From assembly GCA_023935145.1 (NCBI GenBank), contig CM043698.1:38112001-38176000 (forward strand): 64,000 nt of DNA, in the 5' to 3' direction. Positions 13,021 through 27,227 of this stretch are shown here, piece after piece (position 1 is the first letter of the stretch; each line of letters begins with the position of its first letter). Source of the DNA: Bretschneidera sinensis. Its lineage: Eukaryota; Streptophyta; Magnoliopsida; Brassicales; Akaniaceae. The notes under the pieces were generated by a model. It saw only the letters and a program-made list of their open reading frames with translations, was not told the DNA's origin and did not search any database. The position numbers were made by a program, and so were the translations under genes.

Positions 13021-15008
13021 ATGGTGGCTATTAGCTTCCAAGTTGTCCATTTTACACCACCTAAGAAACTCTCATTACATAGACGTAGTATCATTCCCAT
13101 CCGATGTGGGATTGCTGAGCCAACGGGGGAACCAGCTCCTTTGGGACAGAAGACAAAGTACAATGATGGGTTTTTTGAGAAGGCATTCATGACCCTTTTT
13201 GCACGCAAGATGGAGAAGTTTGCAGCTTCATCTAAGAAGAAGCGCTGGTTAGATTATGACTATGAGAGCTTTGTGGATGTATCAAAGAGTGTGATGCAGG
13301 GACGGTCTCGTTTGCAGCAGCAGCAAGTGGTTAGAGAGGTGCTCTTGTCCATGCTCCCTCCAGGCGCGCCTGCTCAGGTGGACAAAATTTCTATTCGTTC
13401 TTTATTCTCTCACTTTGTTAATTGTCCAGTTTGTTTTACAATAATTGCTGCTTGGTTAGTTGGAAAAACCCATAAAAATTTATGGGGATTCTCTCAATCA
13501 TCATATGGTTAGATAAAAACTTCGATAAAAAAGGATTATGGCACATGAGGGGAAGTGGGGTTTGGAAAATAGAGTGTCCTGGTTTAATTATATGTAGTGT
13601 GTGTTTGTGGTTGTTAATTAATGGGGTCTAATGAAATATGGATTGGCATGGGAATTAATGTTTAGAAGCTCCAATCTCATCACAATTTAGTAGTAAAAGA
13701 TATCCTAACTATAGTTAATTGTGATGCGGGTGCAGTTTAGGAAATTATTTCCACCAACAAAGTGGGCTGCAGAGTTCAATGCTGCATTGACAGTTCCTTT
13801 CTTCCACTGGTTAGTTGGCCCATCAGAGGTAATAATGCTGCCAATTTCTATTATGTATGATCCTTTATGTACTGCTCAAGGGATGTTTTCTAAGCTAGTA
13901 GTTTGCACAAAAGTTTCATCTCAAAGTACCACTAATTAGTTATCTGGAATCAGTAATATTTTGGAATTCTGTATCATGCCAGACTTCTGGCAATTTGACA
14001 TAAATTCCATACAATAAATAGCAAAATCATTTCCCTTTTTTTTTTTTCCATATGAGAATAAGGGCATGTTTTTCAAATTTAGCTCTCTTGTGAATTATTT
14101 TGTGCCCTAAACTATGTAAATCACAAAATCTTATGCTACTTCATTTGGTGTCATGGCGTGTGTTTTTTTTTTTTTTTTTTGTAACTTTCTCTTATGAATG
14201 AGCATACTGTAGGTCGTGGAGGTGGAAGTGAATGGAGAGAAGCAAAGAAGCGGAGTTCATATAAAGAAATGCAGGTAGAAACTTGGTTTGTTCACATACA
14301 CAGTAGCTATTTGAGAATAAGATTACTACATATGTTTATGTTTAACATGCAATATATAGTCTGGATTGATGAAATTGAACATTGCAAATTCTTTTCTTTC
14401 CATCTTTTTCAAGAACAAATGAAGCAGGGTTCTCTGGAAGACTGAAAAGAAAGCTTGATTATTTTAATTTTTAGAGTCAATTCGTGATACTAATTTTGCG
14501 AATTTGATGAATTTTTTCCCCATAAAGGTACTTGGAGAACAGTGGATGTGTTGGAATGTGTGTGAATATGTGCAAGATACCCACACAAGATTTCTTCACC
14601 AATGAGTTTGGACTTCCATTAACCATGATCCCTAGTATGTCTCTTCAATGTTCTCTTGTTTTTATTTACCCTCGGTAACTGTGATCTGTGTACAAATTAT
14701 GGTTTTCTTCATGTCTCAATTTATTCTCAGATTTCGAGGATATGAGTTGTGAAATGGTATATGGCCAAGTTCCACCTACATTTGAAGAGGACCCTGTATC
14801 TAAACGGACTTGTCTTGCAGATATATGTAAGATATTTGAGCTTTCATTATATGAATGATAGGAAAATTTTCTCCTTTACTAGAAAAGAATCTTTGAACCC
14901 TTTAGCTCAGTTTTCTGCTTTCTAACTCTCGCATTGTCTGCAGGCTCAGTGGCTAATCCCAGCTCCAGTTTCTGCCCTAAACTACAGGGATGTGAAGATC
15001 CTTTTTGA
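13021..15008 (+). CDS. beta-carotene isomerase D27-like protein, chloroplastic
   Basis: Six exons (13021-13377, 13736-13828, 14213-14274, 14528-14634, 14731-14826, 14944-15008), all with GT-AG borders, give 259 residues, the usual length of D27 proteins. The first ~35 residues are basic and hydroxylated with no early acidic residues, fitting a plastid transit peptide. The DUF4033 core follows: YNDGFFEKAFMTLFARKMEK near 48-67, FFHWLVGPSE near 140-150, and the Cys-rich block CRYLENSGCVGMCVNMCKIP near 170-189, then FGLPLTMIPNFEDMSCEMVY. D27 is an iron-containing isomerase making 9-cis-beta-carotene for strigolactone synthesis. D27-like paralogues act on other carotene isomers. The wording of the core recalls the D27-LIKE1 branch more than D27 itself, which is a judgement from memory. 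The in-frame TTG upstream of 13021 was not used because the ATG starts the transit peptide. Confidence 0.9.
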
Positions 15009-16296
15009 TCCATTTTGGGATAATTCATACTCAGTTTAAGTCTCTCAGCCGGCCTCATGACTGTTCCACACAGATGTATACATCTTAATAGGCAAAGAAA
15101 CTGATATTACGTTGCTCTCTATAAGACCTTTCAACGTATGTCATTTTGCGGAACTAAAGGGAAAATTGTTATGTGTTGTGTTACAGCATGCAAACACTTG
15201 AAATTTCACTTTGCTTTAATTTGTTTTAATGAGTCAGAATGTAACAGTTATTCATATAAATAGCCTGATGTTGGAAATTAAAAACTAAATTTCCTATTTT
15301 GAGATAAATGCCTCTGCCTTATGAATACAAATAGCCTGAATCTGCTATGCAGTGTGCAATTGATTGATTGAAGATGAGTAAAAAAAAATCCTTGAGTGGC
15401 ATAACTGTTATATCATCATATTGAAATTGAATGTTAAAATTTCCAATCTAAAGATTAGTCCACAAGCTGAAGCAAGGTTAATAGACCTGTATCGTTAAGG
15501 CAGGTTTTTCAGCAAAAGATAAGAACCTCTCTACTTGAGTTAAGGTACAGTCCAGTCTTGGGCTCTCTTCAGTTTGTTTCATTATCTGACGTCAAAAGAA
15601 AAAATTTCCAAAAATCAAGCCGCCCGCAGTGTTGGAAAGACGATGATGTTTCCCTCCAAGAAAATTCTTGAATGAAAAAAAAAACATCGACCATCCATGT
15701 GAAACTTGAGGCCCTAAAGTCCTTATCACATTATACACAATGGAATTGCGGTTGGGCTAAAAGTCTAATAATTCTGTTCACGCAAGTTGAAGTTCGTTGC
15801 TAACTGCAAAACCATTTCTTCTCTCTGACTAAGCCTCAAAACTTAGCTTTTTTCAGAGCCTCATGTGACGTGATTCATCTAACCTAATATCCGTGACCTG
15901 GTTGCTATAAAGACAAAACATGTTACTTACCATACTCCGGCATTAATTGCGGCATCCAAAGTTCAACAAATGCCTTTAACCCCTCAATATTTTCTTACTT
16001 GATTTATGCAGTTTTATGACTTTTGGGTTATTTATTAATCTTTTTCTTTGTACTCCTTAAAACTTTTAATGCTCGAGAACTAATAGTGACAATTCTGTCT
16101 TTTGCTATTATGTAACATGACTTATAATGTTCTTACTACTGTATCTTATAGTTTGGATAAAGTTTTGATTGTATGTGTTGTCCCCACGACAGAACTTCCA
16201 AATTTACGCAGTTGATCCCGTGAGCAGCATGATAAACTCTTATCTCTTCCTCTCAACGACCAACGAACTATACCCAACTTCCTGCTCTTTCTTGCC
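15009..16296. other. intergenic region between D27-like and GH9 genes
   Basis: Holds the 3' untranslated end of the D27-like gene and the promoter of the GH9 gene. No further exon or repeat is recognised. Confidence 0.45.
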
Positions 16297-16303
16297 TATA
16301 AAT
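16297..16303 (+). promoter_or_regulatory. TATA box of the GH9 gene
   Basis: TATAAAT within TGCCTATAAATCAGG lies 85-91 bp before the ATG at 16388, a normal distance for a plant TATA box with a short leader. Confidence 0.55.
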
Positions 16304-16375
16304 CAGGCATTACCTTTTCAAGTACCCACCACTCTCTAAGGCCTCTACGCGGTAGTTTATTACACTGAGGCTTAA

Positions 16376-18745
<2,370 letters not shown>

Positions 18746-20127
18746 AATCTTCGACAACTCTTTTTCGAGGATTAGTATCTGTGCAGTGTGGTACTGAGTA
18801 TTAGAGGAAGGTAGATTTAGCAAAACAACGTGCTTCTATTTCAGTGCAAAAGCTGTAAGAGAATTATGAGTAAAATTTGAAAAGTAACATCATAGAATCT
18901 GCAAATGAACACGCAATACAAACAAGGAATTAAATATACTTGTGTTATATATGACAACAATAAGCCAACTGTCCACAGGAAAAGACATCATAAAGTTGTT
19001 GAAACCCTTACGGATTCAGTAAAATCTACTTACAGCCGCATTCAGAGTAAATGAGACTTCAAATTAAAAGGGACCAGACAGGACCAGACAGAATCATAAT
19101 TAGTTGCATAGTTTCCTTAGCTCAAATGATGAAAAAGGCCGGATGATTATTGCTAATCAGCTTTCATTTTAATCTTCAGGAAGCTTTATTGAATATTTCC
19201 TTTTAAGAACATCACAAGCTTAGAGGTAATCATTTGCACAGTTTCCTACTCTGGAAGTGCCTTTAATATAATCCAACTCACAGTGAAAATCATTAATGAG
19301 TAATATCCTGAGTAAACAAACAAGCATCTTAATGAAAGAACTGAGGCAATGAATTTCTAGAATCATTAGCTTTACTTTCTAAGTTCAAAAAATATAGGAG
19401 TATAAATAAATAAAAGATTGAAATTAAATCCGGGAAGAGATTTAAATTTCATCTTACCTTTCTATTTAAAGGAAAGAGGTTGAACTTAGACCAATTTTAA
19501 GGCCTATCATCTATGGGTAAATGGTTTCCTGTTCATACAACTAACAGTTAGTAAAGAATTTTTCTTTCTTTCAAAGAACTAACTAAAAGCAAACTTTCAA
19601 AAGTGAGACTTTGCAGTTTGCAGCATCAATTTGGTGATAAGATGGGGCCCCATTCCTTCTAAATCTCATTCTTCCTTGTTCTCTTATGTTAAATTCCACT
19701 CTGATTGAGAAGGGCTTAATCTTGATTAACACTTTTTTCAGAAGCTGCCCCCTCAGGGACTCAGTTTAGTGCCAAAAGTAACAGTATTGGATTATATTGT
19801 TGCAGTATATGATTTGTAGAAAGAAAACCTAGCACAACGAAATTACCATTCTCTTCACCCCAATAAAACACATCAAATTTGGCATTTTCGTAAATTAACG
19901 GAAAGCCGGACCCAAATTGGAATTTACACTTTGAATTATGAATAGAATTGTTCTTCTTTCTTGTTTATTAAGCTACTATTATAATGTTAGGTCATCGTTC
20001 TATTTCTTCTCTTAATAATAACCAGAGACCAATAATATGACCAATTTTATTGGAGTGTTAACATTGCTTAAACCGAATGGTAACAAAGAGGGAGAGAGGC
20101 AGAAATCTAACCATAACCAAATCCTCC
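18746..20127. other. intergenic region between GH9 and receptor genes
   Basis: Contains the GH9 3' end and the promoter and leader of the next gene. A 10-bp word, GGACCAGACA, is repeated in tandem near 19071-19090. No exon or transposon was recognised. Confidence 0.45.
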
Positions 20128-21444
20128 ATGGCTTTCTCTTCTCGCTTCTTCGCTTTTCTTGTCATCTTCACTCTCTCAATTTCTCTCTCCTCCGCCGAGA
20201 TCCGATCCTCCCAGGTCCGATCCGATGGGCGGCTCATCATTCCCTTCGACGAATTCGGTTTCACCCACACGGGCCGCCTCGAGCTCAACGTCTCCCGTAT
20301 CTCCCTCTCGAACCCTAATCCGGACCTGGACCTCTCTAAGGTCGGGTTCTTCCTCTGCACCCGCGACGCCTGGGTGCACGTGATCCAGCAGCTCGAGGAA
20401 GGGGAGATCGCGTGCGCCCTCCAATCGGATCTTGTCAAACCTGTCTTCACCTTCAACAACCTCAAAGGCGACAAGACCAGCTTCGACACCATCTACAGCG
20501 AAACCGACGCTGATCAGTACTCCTTGGTATTCGCTAACTGTCTGCAGCAAGTCAAGGTCTCCATGAACATCAGATCCGCCATGTACAACCTCAACGGTAA
20601 GAGCGGTCGCCGAGATTACCTCTCTGCAGGCAAAGCGATCCTCCCCAAGGTTTACTTCTTGCTTTCTCTAATCTACTTCTCTCTCGCGGGGCTATGGATC
20701 CACGTTTTGTACAAGAAACGACTCACCGTTTATGGGATCCATTTCTTCATGTTGGCTGTTGTTATTTTAAAAGCGTTGAATCTCTTGTGTGAGGCAGAGG
20801 ATAAGACCTATATCAAGAGAACAGGGAGCGCACATGGGTGGGATGTGTTGTTTTATATATTCAATTTCTTAAAAGGAGTGACCCTTTTCACTCTGATCGT
20901 TTTGATTGGTACTGGGTGGTCGTTTCTGAAGCCATACTTGCAGGATAAAGAGAAGAAGGTTTTGATGATCGTGATTCCTCTCCAGATTGTGGCTAACATC
21001 GCGCAGGTTGTTATTGATGAGAATGGGCCATATGGGCAGGATTGGATCACGTGGAAGCAGATCTTTTTACTTGTTGATGTTGTCTGTTGTTGCGCGATTT
21101 TGTTCCCTATCGTTTGGTCGATCAAGAACTTGAGGGAAGCGGCGAGGACGGATGGGAAAGCGGCGGTTAATTTGATGAAGTTGACGCTGTTTAGGCAGTA
21201 TTACATTGTGGTTATTTGCTACATTTACTTTACTCGTGTGGTGGTTTACGCGTTGGAGACTATTACCTCGTATAAGTATCTCTGGACCAGTGTGATTGCC
21301 GGGGAGTTGGCGACGCTTGCTTTCTACGTGTTTACTGGTTTTAAGTTCAGGCCTGAGGCGCATAATCCGTATTTCGTGGTTGATGATGATGAGGAGGAGG
21401 CTGCAGCCGAACAGCTGAAGCTTGAAGATGAGTTTGAATTGTGA
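20128..21444 (+). CDS. lung seven-transmembrane receptor family protein (GPR107/CAND-type)
   Basis: A single exon of 438 residues. The ATG at 20128 was preferred over the in-frame ATG at 20077 because it directly starts a signal peptide (MAFSSRFFAFLVIFTLSISL). A lumenal or extracellular domain follows to about residue 175, with paired Cys and Asn-x-Ser/Thr sites. Seven hydrophobic segments then span about residues 175-405 and contain family blocks such as AEDKTYIKRTGSAHGWDVLF, GTGWSFLKPYL and DVVCCCAILFPIVWSI. The tail is acidic (DDDEEE). Family members are Golgi or endosomal GOST proteins in animals and were listed in Arabidopsis as candidate G-protein coupled receptors (CAND6/7 type). The exact ligand and role are not established. 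The 5' half of the gene is clearly more GC-rich than its surroundings. Confidence 0.92.
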   Translation: MAFSSRFFAFLVIFTLSISLSSAEIRSSQVRSDGRLIIPFDEFGFTHTGRLELNVSRISLSNPNPDLDLSKVGFFLCTRDAWVHVIQQLEEGEIACALQSDLVKPVFTFNNLKGDKTSFDTIYSETDADQYSLVFANCLQQVKVSMNIRSAMYNLNGKSGRRDYLSAGKAILPKVYFLLSLIYFSLAGLWIHVLYKKRLTVYGIHFFMLAVVILKALNLLCEAEDKTYIKRTGSAHGWDVLFYIFNFLKGVTLFTLIVLIGTGWSFLKPYLQDKEKKVLMIVIPLQIVANIAQVVIDENGPYGQDWITWKQIFLLVDVVCCCAILFPIVWSIKNLREAARTDGKAAVNLMKLTLFRQYYIVVICYIYFTRVVVYALETITSYKYLWTSVIAGELATLAFYVFTGFKFRPEAHNPYFVVDDDEEEAAAEQLKLEDEFEL

Positions 21445-22626
21445 TTTATGTTTTATGTCAATAATTTTTGGAGATTGGTCGACCAGGTCGATGGTGCCAA
21501 TTGGGATGATCGAGTTAGATACCTGATCATTGCTATGGATCCTCTCAGGTTCAATTTTACTTTTACTGTTGTAGGAAAATATGTGATAATCTGTGCCCTG
21601 TTTTCTGGTTATGTTTATGTTATACTGTGCCTGCCTTTTTTTTGGGTTAGTAGGATAATTTCATAAACTTCCATGTATGTTTGTGAATTGGATAGTATGT
21701 GAAGTACTAATATTTGATCTTTTGCATCACTCTTCTGTGCAAGTGGGTGTGTGTTTTATTCCATTATCATCCCGGGATTAATATCATGGAGCACAGTAGC
21801 TATGTCTTATTATTACATAAAAAAAAGGCCAATGGGTGGATTAGATAATGGCATTGTTTGGGGTCAGATTTAAGCAAGTTGATTCAAGGCAGTTTTTGCT
21901 TGTAAGAGATTTAAGCAAGCTGCATAAATCAACCCTAAAAAAGGGCCAATGAATTCTCACCGATAATTGGTGTGTTTTATCCAAAGAAATAACATGCAAG
22001 TGATGTAAGAACCTGGTGGTTCTTACCCTTGAAAACATAATTTAATAGCAAATGCATGTTATTGTTAAAATTCAGTTATCCTGTGCTTAAGGATAGGTTC
22101 GGAAATGGGTAGTTGATTAAGATATGGCCTTATGTTGTGGACGTGGGCTCAGCTTAGAAGACCCCGTGTGTAAAGAAAAGATATGTCCTTACTTACATTG
22201 AAGACTGGCAGTTCAATTTTGATGTTTGTTTCTGCTCTTTCAGAATATATTTTGAATGTGGTTATGATTTGGTTCTAATTGAGGTCTAGTACCTGACAAC
22301 CTGTTGCTTGTGTTGTAGACTGCAAAATATTGTATATTTTTGCTTATCAGCAATCAAGAACTTTTATTTCAGGTTCTCCTTTATTCTTTCCCCATTTTTA
22401 TTGGAATGTCTAAGGCGATCTATTGAACACCTGAAATCATATCTGAGAAAGAATTACTCTCTGCATTTATACACTAGTAGGAGTAAGCAAACTTTATCAT
22501 CTGCATACCAACCTAAACACCATTTTATGATTGGAAAGAGATGATTTATTGAGTGAAAACATGTCTTGGAGAAGGATACACATTAAAAATTATAGAACTT
22601 CACCTATCCAATATACAATCACAGAA
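21445..22626. other. 3' region of the receptor gene and intergenic DNA
   Basis: Probable 3' untranslated sequence followed by unassigned DNA. Open frames here do not resemble known proteins. Confidence 0.4.
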
Positions 22627-22870
22627 CTTAAAGCCTCCTTTGCAAGAGTATGAGCAGAGACATTACCTACTCTAACTACTTATATGAATAAAAGAAAGAT
22701 GATTGAAATCGGCCCAGGCCATCCTGATGTCATTGACAACGACTCCTGCGTCTGCTAAACAATCATCGTAGAATTGCATAGCTGAACCATACGTCAAAGA
22801 ATTACTCTCAAGTTGTAAATTATTCAAATGGAGTTCTTTTACCAAGACTCACCAACAAAGCTTTTGCTTT
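22627..22870 (-). pseudogene. RNase H-like (RVT_3) retroelement fragment
   Basis: On the minus strand, broken frames read EAKALL-like sequence at the start, then AIYDDCLADAGVVVND-like, and end in VRVGNVSAHTLAKEAL-like sequence. This is the C-terminal pattern of the plant RNase H-like domain (EAxALxxGL ... RxxNxxAHxLAKxAL) found after non-LTR reverse transcriptases. Several frameshifts and stops interrupt it. Confidence 0.5.
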
Positions 22871-23119
22871 CATGACCAAAGGATTTGTTAGGTGAGGCCA
22901 ACTTTAACATGATTTTAGAACAAAACACAATAAAGACAGGCATCACTTTTGTCATAAATATATGTTGGTTAAGCCCTTCACCCTATTAGCCTTCCCTTTC
23001 ATTCTTAACCCATACAAATTCCGTACATTAGCTCCCCACAAACTCTATTAGAAAATAGATTGTAGCAACACTTACGGCCTTACAGACCCCAAGTTTAATC
23101 TTGATGCAACCCTAGCACA

Positions 23120-23496
23120 TTTCCAAATGAAGGCTGTACAGCTTCATCATGTGTTGGCTGCTGCATGATTGCCCCTGCAGCTTTGGTTTTTAGCTCCGCA
23201 ATCTTTGAGGCATAAAATCCATTGGCTACCTATTCATTGTACAGTTTTGTCTCATCAACTTTACTGATCAGGCAATGTAATGGGGAAATCCATTGGTGAG
23301 AGAATAGAAGAGGTGTTGATTCTGAAATCACTGCATTACTAGAGCCACAGGCCATGGCTTCCCAACTGTTGATGAATGCTGGTAATGATCTTGTGGGAGA
23401 TGCACGTGTCGACTTCCAATCCACAACATTTGAAGAATTTGGATAGGATAAGTAAAAGAGGCCTTCTGGCTGCTTCTTTAAACAAAATGTCCCCAA
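23120..23496 (-). pseudogene. unrecognised coding-like segment
   Basis: A minus-strand open frame of 88 codons (start CTG/ATG region near 23496) reads GLFYLSYPNSSNVVDWKSTR and later LPAFINSWEAMACGSSNAVI. The same frame remains protein-like for some 40 codons past the stop at 23230 (ASKIAELKTKAAGAIMQQPT). Composition and length look like a decayed exon of a host gene, but I do not recognise the family and no splice structure was established. Confidence 0.3.
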
Positions 23497-23764
23497 ATTT
23501 TTTTTTTGTAGGAGCTTAGTTTCTGGTTGTTTGAGAATATTTGACGGAAGACAATTAAGTAGTTGATGACAGCTTCAACATAGATTGTCTCTTCATCATT
23601 GCATTCGGTTGATCATTCTCATTGTTATTAACAGGAGTATAAAAGAGAACTAGAGATATATAAACCAGAGGAACAAACTGATCAATGATGGAGAGCTTGA
23701 AAATTCTAAGGTGATCAAGTGTTGGGTATGGTTTCTGTGGTGATGATCTCAATCTTCCACTCCA

Positions 23765-24150
23765 TAGCCACCTTGCTTAGGCCTGGCAATGGATCAGATT
23801 TTTATCTGTATCCGATCCACATAGTCGGATATGGATGGAGGTTTTGATTAGCTAATCCAATATTGATCCAAATCCATTAACATTTAACAAACGAGTCAAA
23901 TTTGGATTTGTTTTAATGCGCTCCAATAATTAATAATCCGATCCGATTTCAATATTATTATATAATATGAATTATTCTTTGTATTACATATATGTTTTGT
24001 TTTTATAATATAAAACTAGGTATATGTTATAAGTTAGTAATCTTTAACTATGTTGCATAATTTAAATTACGAGTATTGGTTAAAAGATTAAATATTTAAA
24101 GAAAGTGTAATTTTTTTTAACTTATATTGATAAATAGCCCTATAAATCAA
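23765..24150. mobile_element. fragment of a hAT-type non-autonomous element
   Basis: Starts with a GGCCTGGCAATGGATCAGAT-like word and repeats GATCCGAT/ATCCGATCC motifs near 23805-23945, then passes into an AT-rich core. This layout, a decayed CAATGG-containing terminus followed by short subterminal repeats, parallels the better preserved hAT elements of the window. The other end was not found. Confidence 0.35.
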
Positions 24151-24156
24151 TTTTTT

Positions 24157-24325
24157 TTTAATTAGTTCAAGTCAAAACCATTTGGAAGCTTTGTTGGTAA
24201 TTTTGAGAAGGTTCATTGACAACGTCAATGTAAATGCGAGACTCAAAAATTAATATTACTAATAAAATTCATAAAAATTAACAGTGATGTTTTTAATTGA
24301 TCCAATGGTTTAAACCTGAAATCCT
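24157..24325. repeat. MITE-like repeat, relative of 40640-40850
   Basis: Shares an ordered series of words with the insertion in TRM5 intron 2: GTTGGTAATTTTGAGAAGG, TTCATTGACAACGTCAAT, GCGAGACTCAAAAATTAATA. Termini are too decayed to define. Confidence 0.45.
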
Positions 24326-25676
24326 TGATATTGAGAAGCAACTGTGGATTTTCTATCACTGGCAGATCCATAATATTTTACTCATACACGCAATCACGCC
24401 ACACGATAGGATATTAGGATTACATTGTGTTTTTAAGTTCATATAATTTATTGAAAAGGCAAATTTACTATGTACCGTAGAGTCAATTTAATGTTCAATT
24501 ATCACATGTGAAACTATATCAAATCTGTTTTTGGATGAACAGTGAATTCTATTTATCCAAAAAGGTGGTTACACAACAGCAACAAGACTAATACAAAGAT
24601 GCAAGAGACGAAACAAAATAACCAAAAAAGCTGCTAACAGGCTTGACTGTGTCTGTCAAACCAAAAATGATTTGCAAAGACAACAAAGTCCATTTGATTC
24701 TTCTTTCACATCATTAATCTAGCAAAGGGGAACTTATCTTTCTCGGTAAATTAAGGTTTAATCATGTGCCATACAAAAAAGGTGTTATTTGTTCAAACTT
24801 ATGCCCATGTGTTTGTGTTTATATTACTATGAACCTTAGTCAGGTTTTCACCTCACCAGTAACAAGCTTCCTCTGGTCCTCCATTCTGCTGATTTCCGAA
24901 TTTCTTTTGACAATATTTATAATATGCAGCTTTTTTACTGGACCAGTTTAGTCTTGCTTCACTTCACGGCCTGGTTGAGATATGGTTAAGCACCAATCTA
25001 CAAAATCGCAACGACTACAGCGGCATAAACGATCATGGTACCTCAATTTTGATAACTTGCTTTTATCCATGCTAAAAGAAGACAGATTTCTATAAAAATA
25101 AAGAAAAAAGTTGAACATTTCATCAAACATGTAATATACATTGGATAAAGCAGTGAAACTCACCGCCTTGAAAATAATATATTACTCTGAGGGAATATAA
25201 CCAATAATAATAGGCAAACTTTTTTCCCTCCACTTTCAAGTTCCAACCCTAAAGCTTTTTTTTTTTTTGGTCTGCCGTGGCCACGGCATCCCCAACTTCC
25301 GTGCCCAACGATCAAATGATGGACCATTCTTTAATTTTAACAAAACCACTTCCACCTACGCATCAGTTGCTTTCCGCCATCAATTGAGGTTGACTCGCTT
25401 GCCTCTTCATGCATGGGCAATTTTGGGTTATGAAAGCATGACGTGATGGTTTGCACTGTTTTTTAAACCAACAAATATGGTGTAGGGAGTTTTTTTTATT
25501 ACAAAGACACCGTAGAATCTACTCACTATTTTTGTTGTATAATTCACAGATTAACACAAAACAATACATATAAAATGAAGTTATTTACCAAATCAACAAA
25601 GTATGTAAACTTTTCCTTCCCATTGGATATCTTTTCTTTCACTCCTACTCATTTACTCACATTAATGTTCCTCAAG
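24326..25676. other. intergenic DNA, nothing recognised
   Basis: No convincing exon or element terminus. The open frame near 24766-24951 has no recognisable family. Confidence 0.4.
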
Positions 25677-25684
25677 TCCTCAAC

Positions 25685-26824
25685 TAGGGGTGGTAGTGAG
25701 TCGAGTCGTGCTGGCTCATAATTTACCGTGCTTTCGTGTCGTGTCGTGTCGTGTCATACTTTTAAAAATCTTTGCCCAGCACAGCCCAAGATCCGTATAG
25801 TTACTGAACTGTGTCGGCCCATTGGCTTCATATGCATATATTGATTTTTTTTGTTTTTTGTTGAAAATAGAAAAAAAAAGTATAAATATTAAATTGAATG
25901 TTTATAATTATATAGAAAAACAGTCATTTTATTAATGAAGTTAAATATTAAAAATAACTTAGAAATTGAAAAAAAATAACAATTAAACAAATAAGTTAAA
26001 AATTACAATTTTCAAATATCTTCTAAATAAATAACTTACAAAAACAACATATAAAATAAAGAAAGAAGATGAAATGACTTACAAATGAAAATTAGGAAGA
26101 TAAAATATTAATAATAATTAAAAAAGTAATTTTTATAACCTTTTTGACATTTAAATAAAAAAATGTAAACTTATCAAATTCCTAGACAAACGACTTTAGA
26201 AATTGAATGATGAGCTGCCTAACCAAGCTATACAGTTAAGTTTCATTCGATGGATTAAAAAGAAAAATATTATATTATTTCTTCTTAGTGTTTTAGTTTA
26301 TTAAATCAAATGCTATTATGTTAAAATCAAACAATTATAATTTTAATATTTAAATTAAAAATTCACAAAGAACATTTTTTTGTGTTTAAATATTTTTATA
26401 GGTTTAATTTAATTTATATTAATATGTAATTTTAGGTGAATTTGCTTAATTTATAAATTAATAGATCACGTGCCATTATGTTAAGAATATGGTAATAATT
26501 TTCATTTTTTTCCACTATCCTAAAATATCAAATTTATCATTATCTAATTCTTCTCGACTCATTATTCTAGTGGCATAAAATTATATATAATTTTGAATTT
26601 ATTAGATATTATAGTTGTGCCTCGTGTCAGGCCTTGGACCGGGCCGTGCTGGGCCTAGTGTCGTGTCGTGCAGTAGGCCTAAAAAGCTAGGCCCAGCACG
26701 ACACGAGGAATAGTACCGTGCCAAGCATGGTATGACCCGTGAAAGTGTAGACCGTGTCAGGCTGTGCCAAATTTGTTTCGGACCGTGCCGTCGCACGGGT
26801 TGAAATGGCCCATTGCCACCCCTA
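25685..26824. mobile_element. non-autonomous hAT-type element with perfect 8-bp TSD
   Basis: The termini TAGGGGTGGTAG and GCCACCCCTA are inverted, and TCCTCAAC flanks both sides (25677-25684 and 26825-26832). The subterminal zones carry CGTGTCGTGTCGTG-type repeats on both sides of a 0.8-kb AT-rich core. The 1,140-bp element encodes no transposase. The 8-bp duplication and TIR sequence place it in the hAT superfamily. The perfect duplication suggests a fairly recent insertion. Confidence 0.88.
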
Positions 26825-26832
26825 TCCTCAAC

Positions 26833-27227
26833 CAAAGGGAAAAAACTACAAGAATTTGTTTGGGTTATGGGCTTAGAATGTATTTTTTCTTTGGCAGCCC
26901 ATTGAATATATTGGGAGCCTTTTATCTTTATTGATTGTTCTGATAGAAAATGACATCCTGTGCGTTATTTATTTTGCTTGCTTTTGATCTCGTGATCATA
27001 AAGCACGGTTTGGTGGTTCATCGGGGACCTTGAAGAGGAAAGCCCTTACCACAATGCAGAATATTTGCATGTGCTCAAAAGGAGCCATCATGAAAATTTT
27101 GAAAGATGTTTCATAACCCTGTTTTCTTCTTTTTCAGGGCTTCGCACACAACGTGGAGTGATTACGACGTCAAGGCCTTTGTGTGTTCGATTTTCCCTTT
27201 AAAGAAGAGATGGTCCCATCCAGTTAC
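26833..27227. other. spacer, nothing recognised
   Basis: Short unassigned sequence between the hAT-type and MULE-like elements. Confidence 0.4.

Noticed and set aside
20077..20127. Upstream in-frame ATG adding 17 residues to the receptor
   Set aside because: The added residues are basic and polar and would precede the signal peptide. The ATG at 20128 fits the family better.
20058..20550. Minus-strand frames of 124-144 codons
   Set aside because: They are shadows of the GC-rich 5' half of the receptor gene on the opposite strand.
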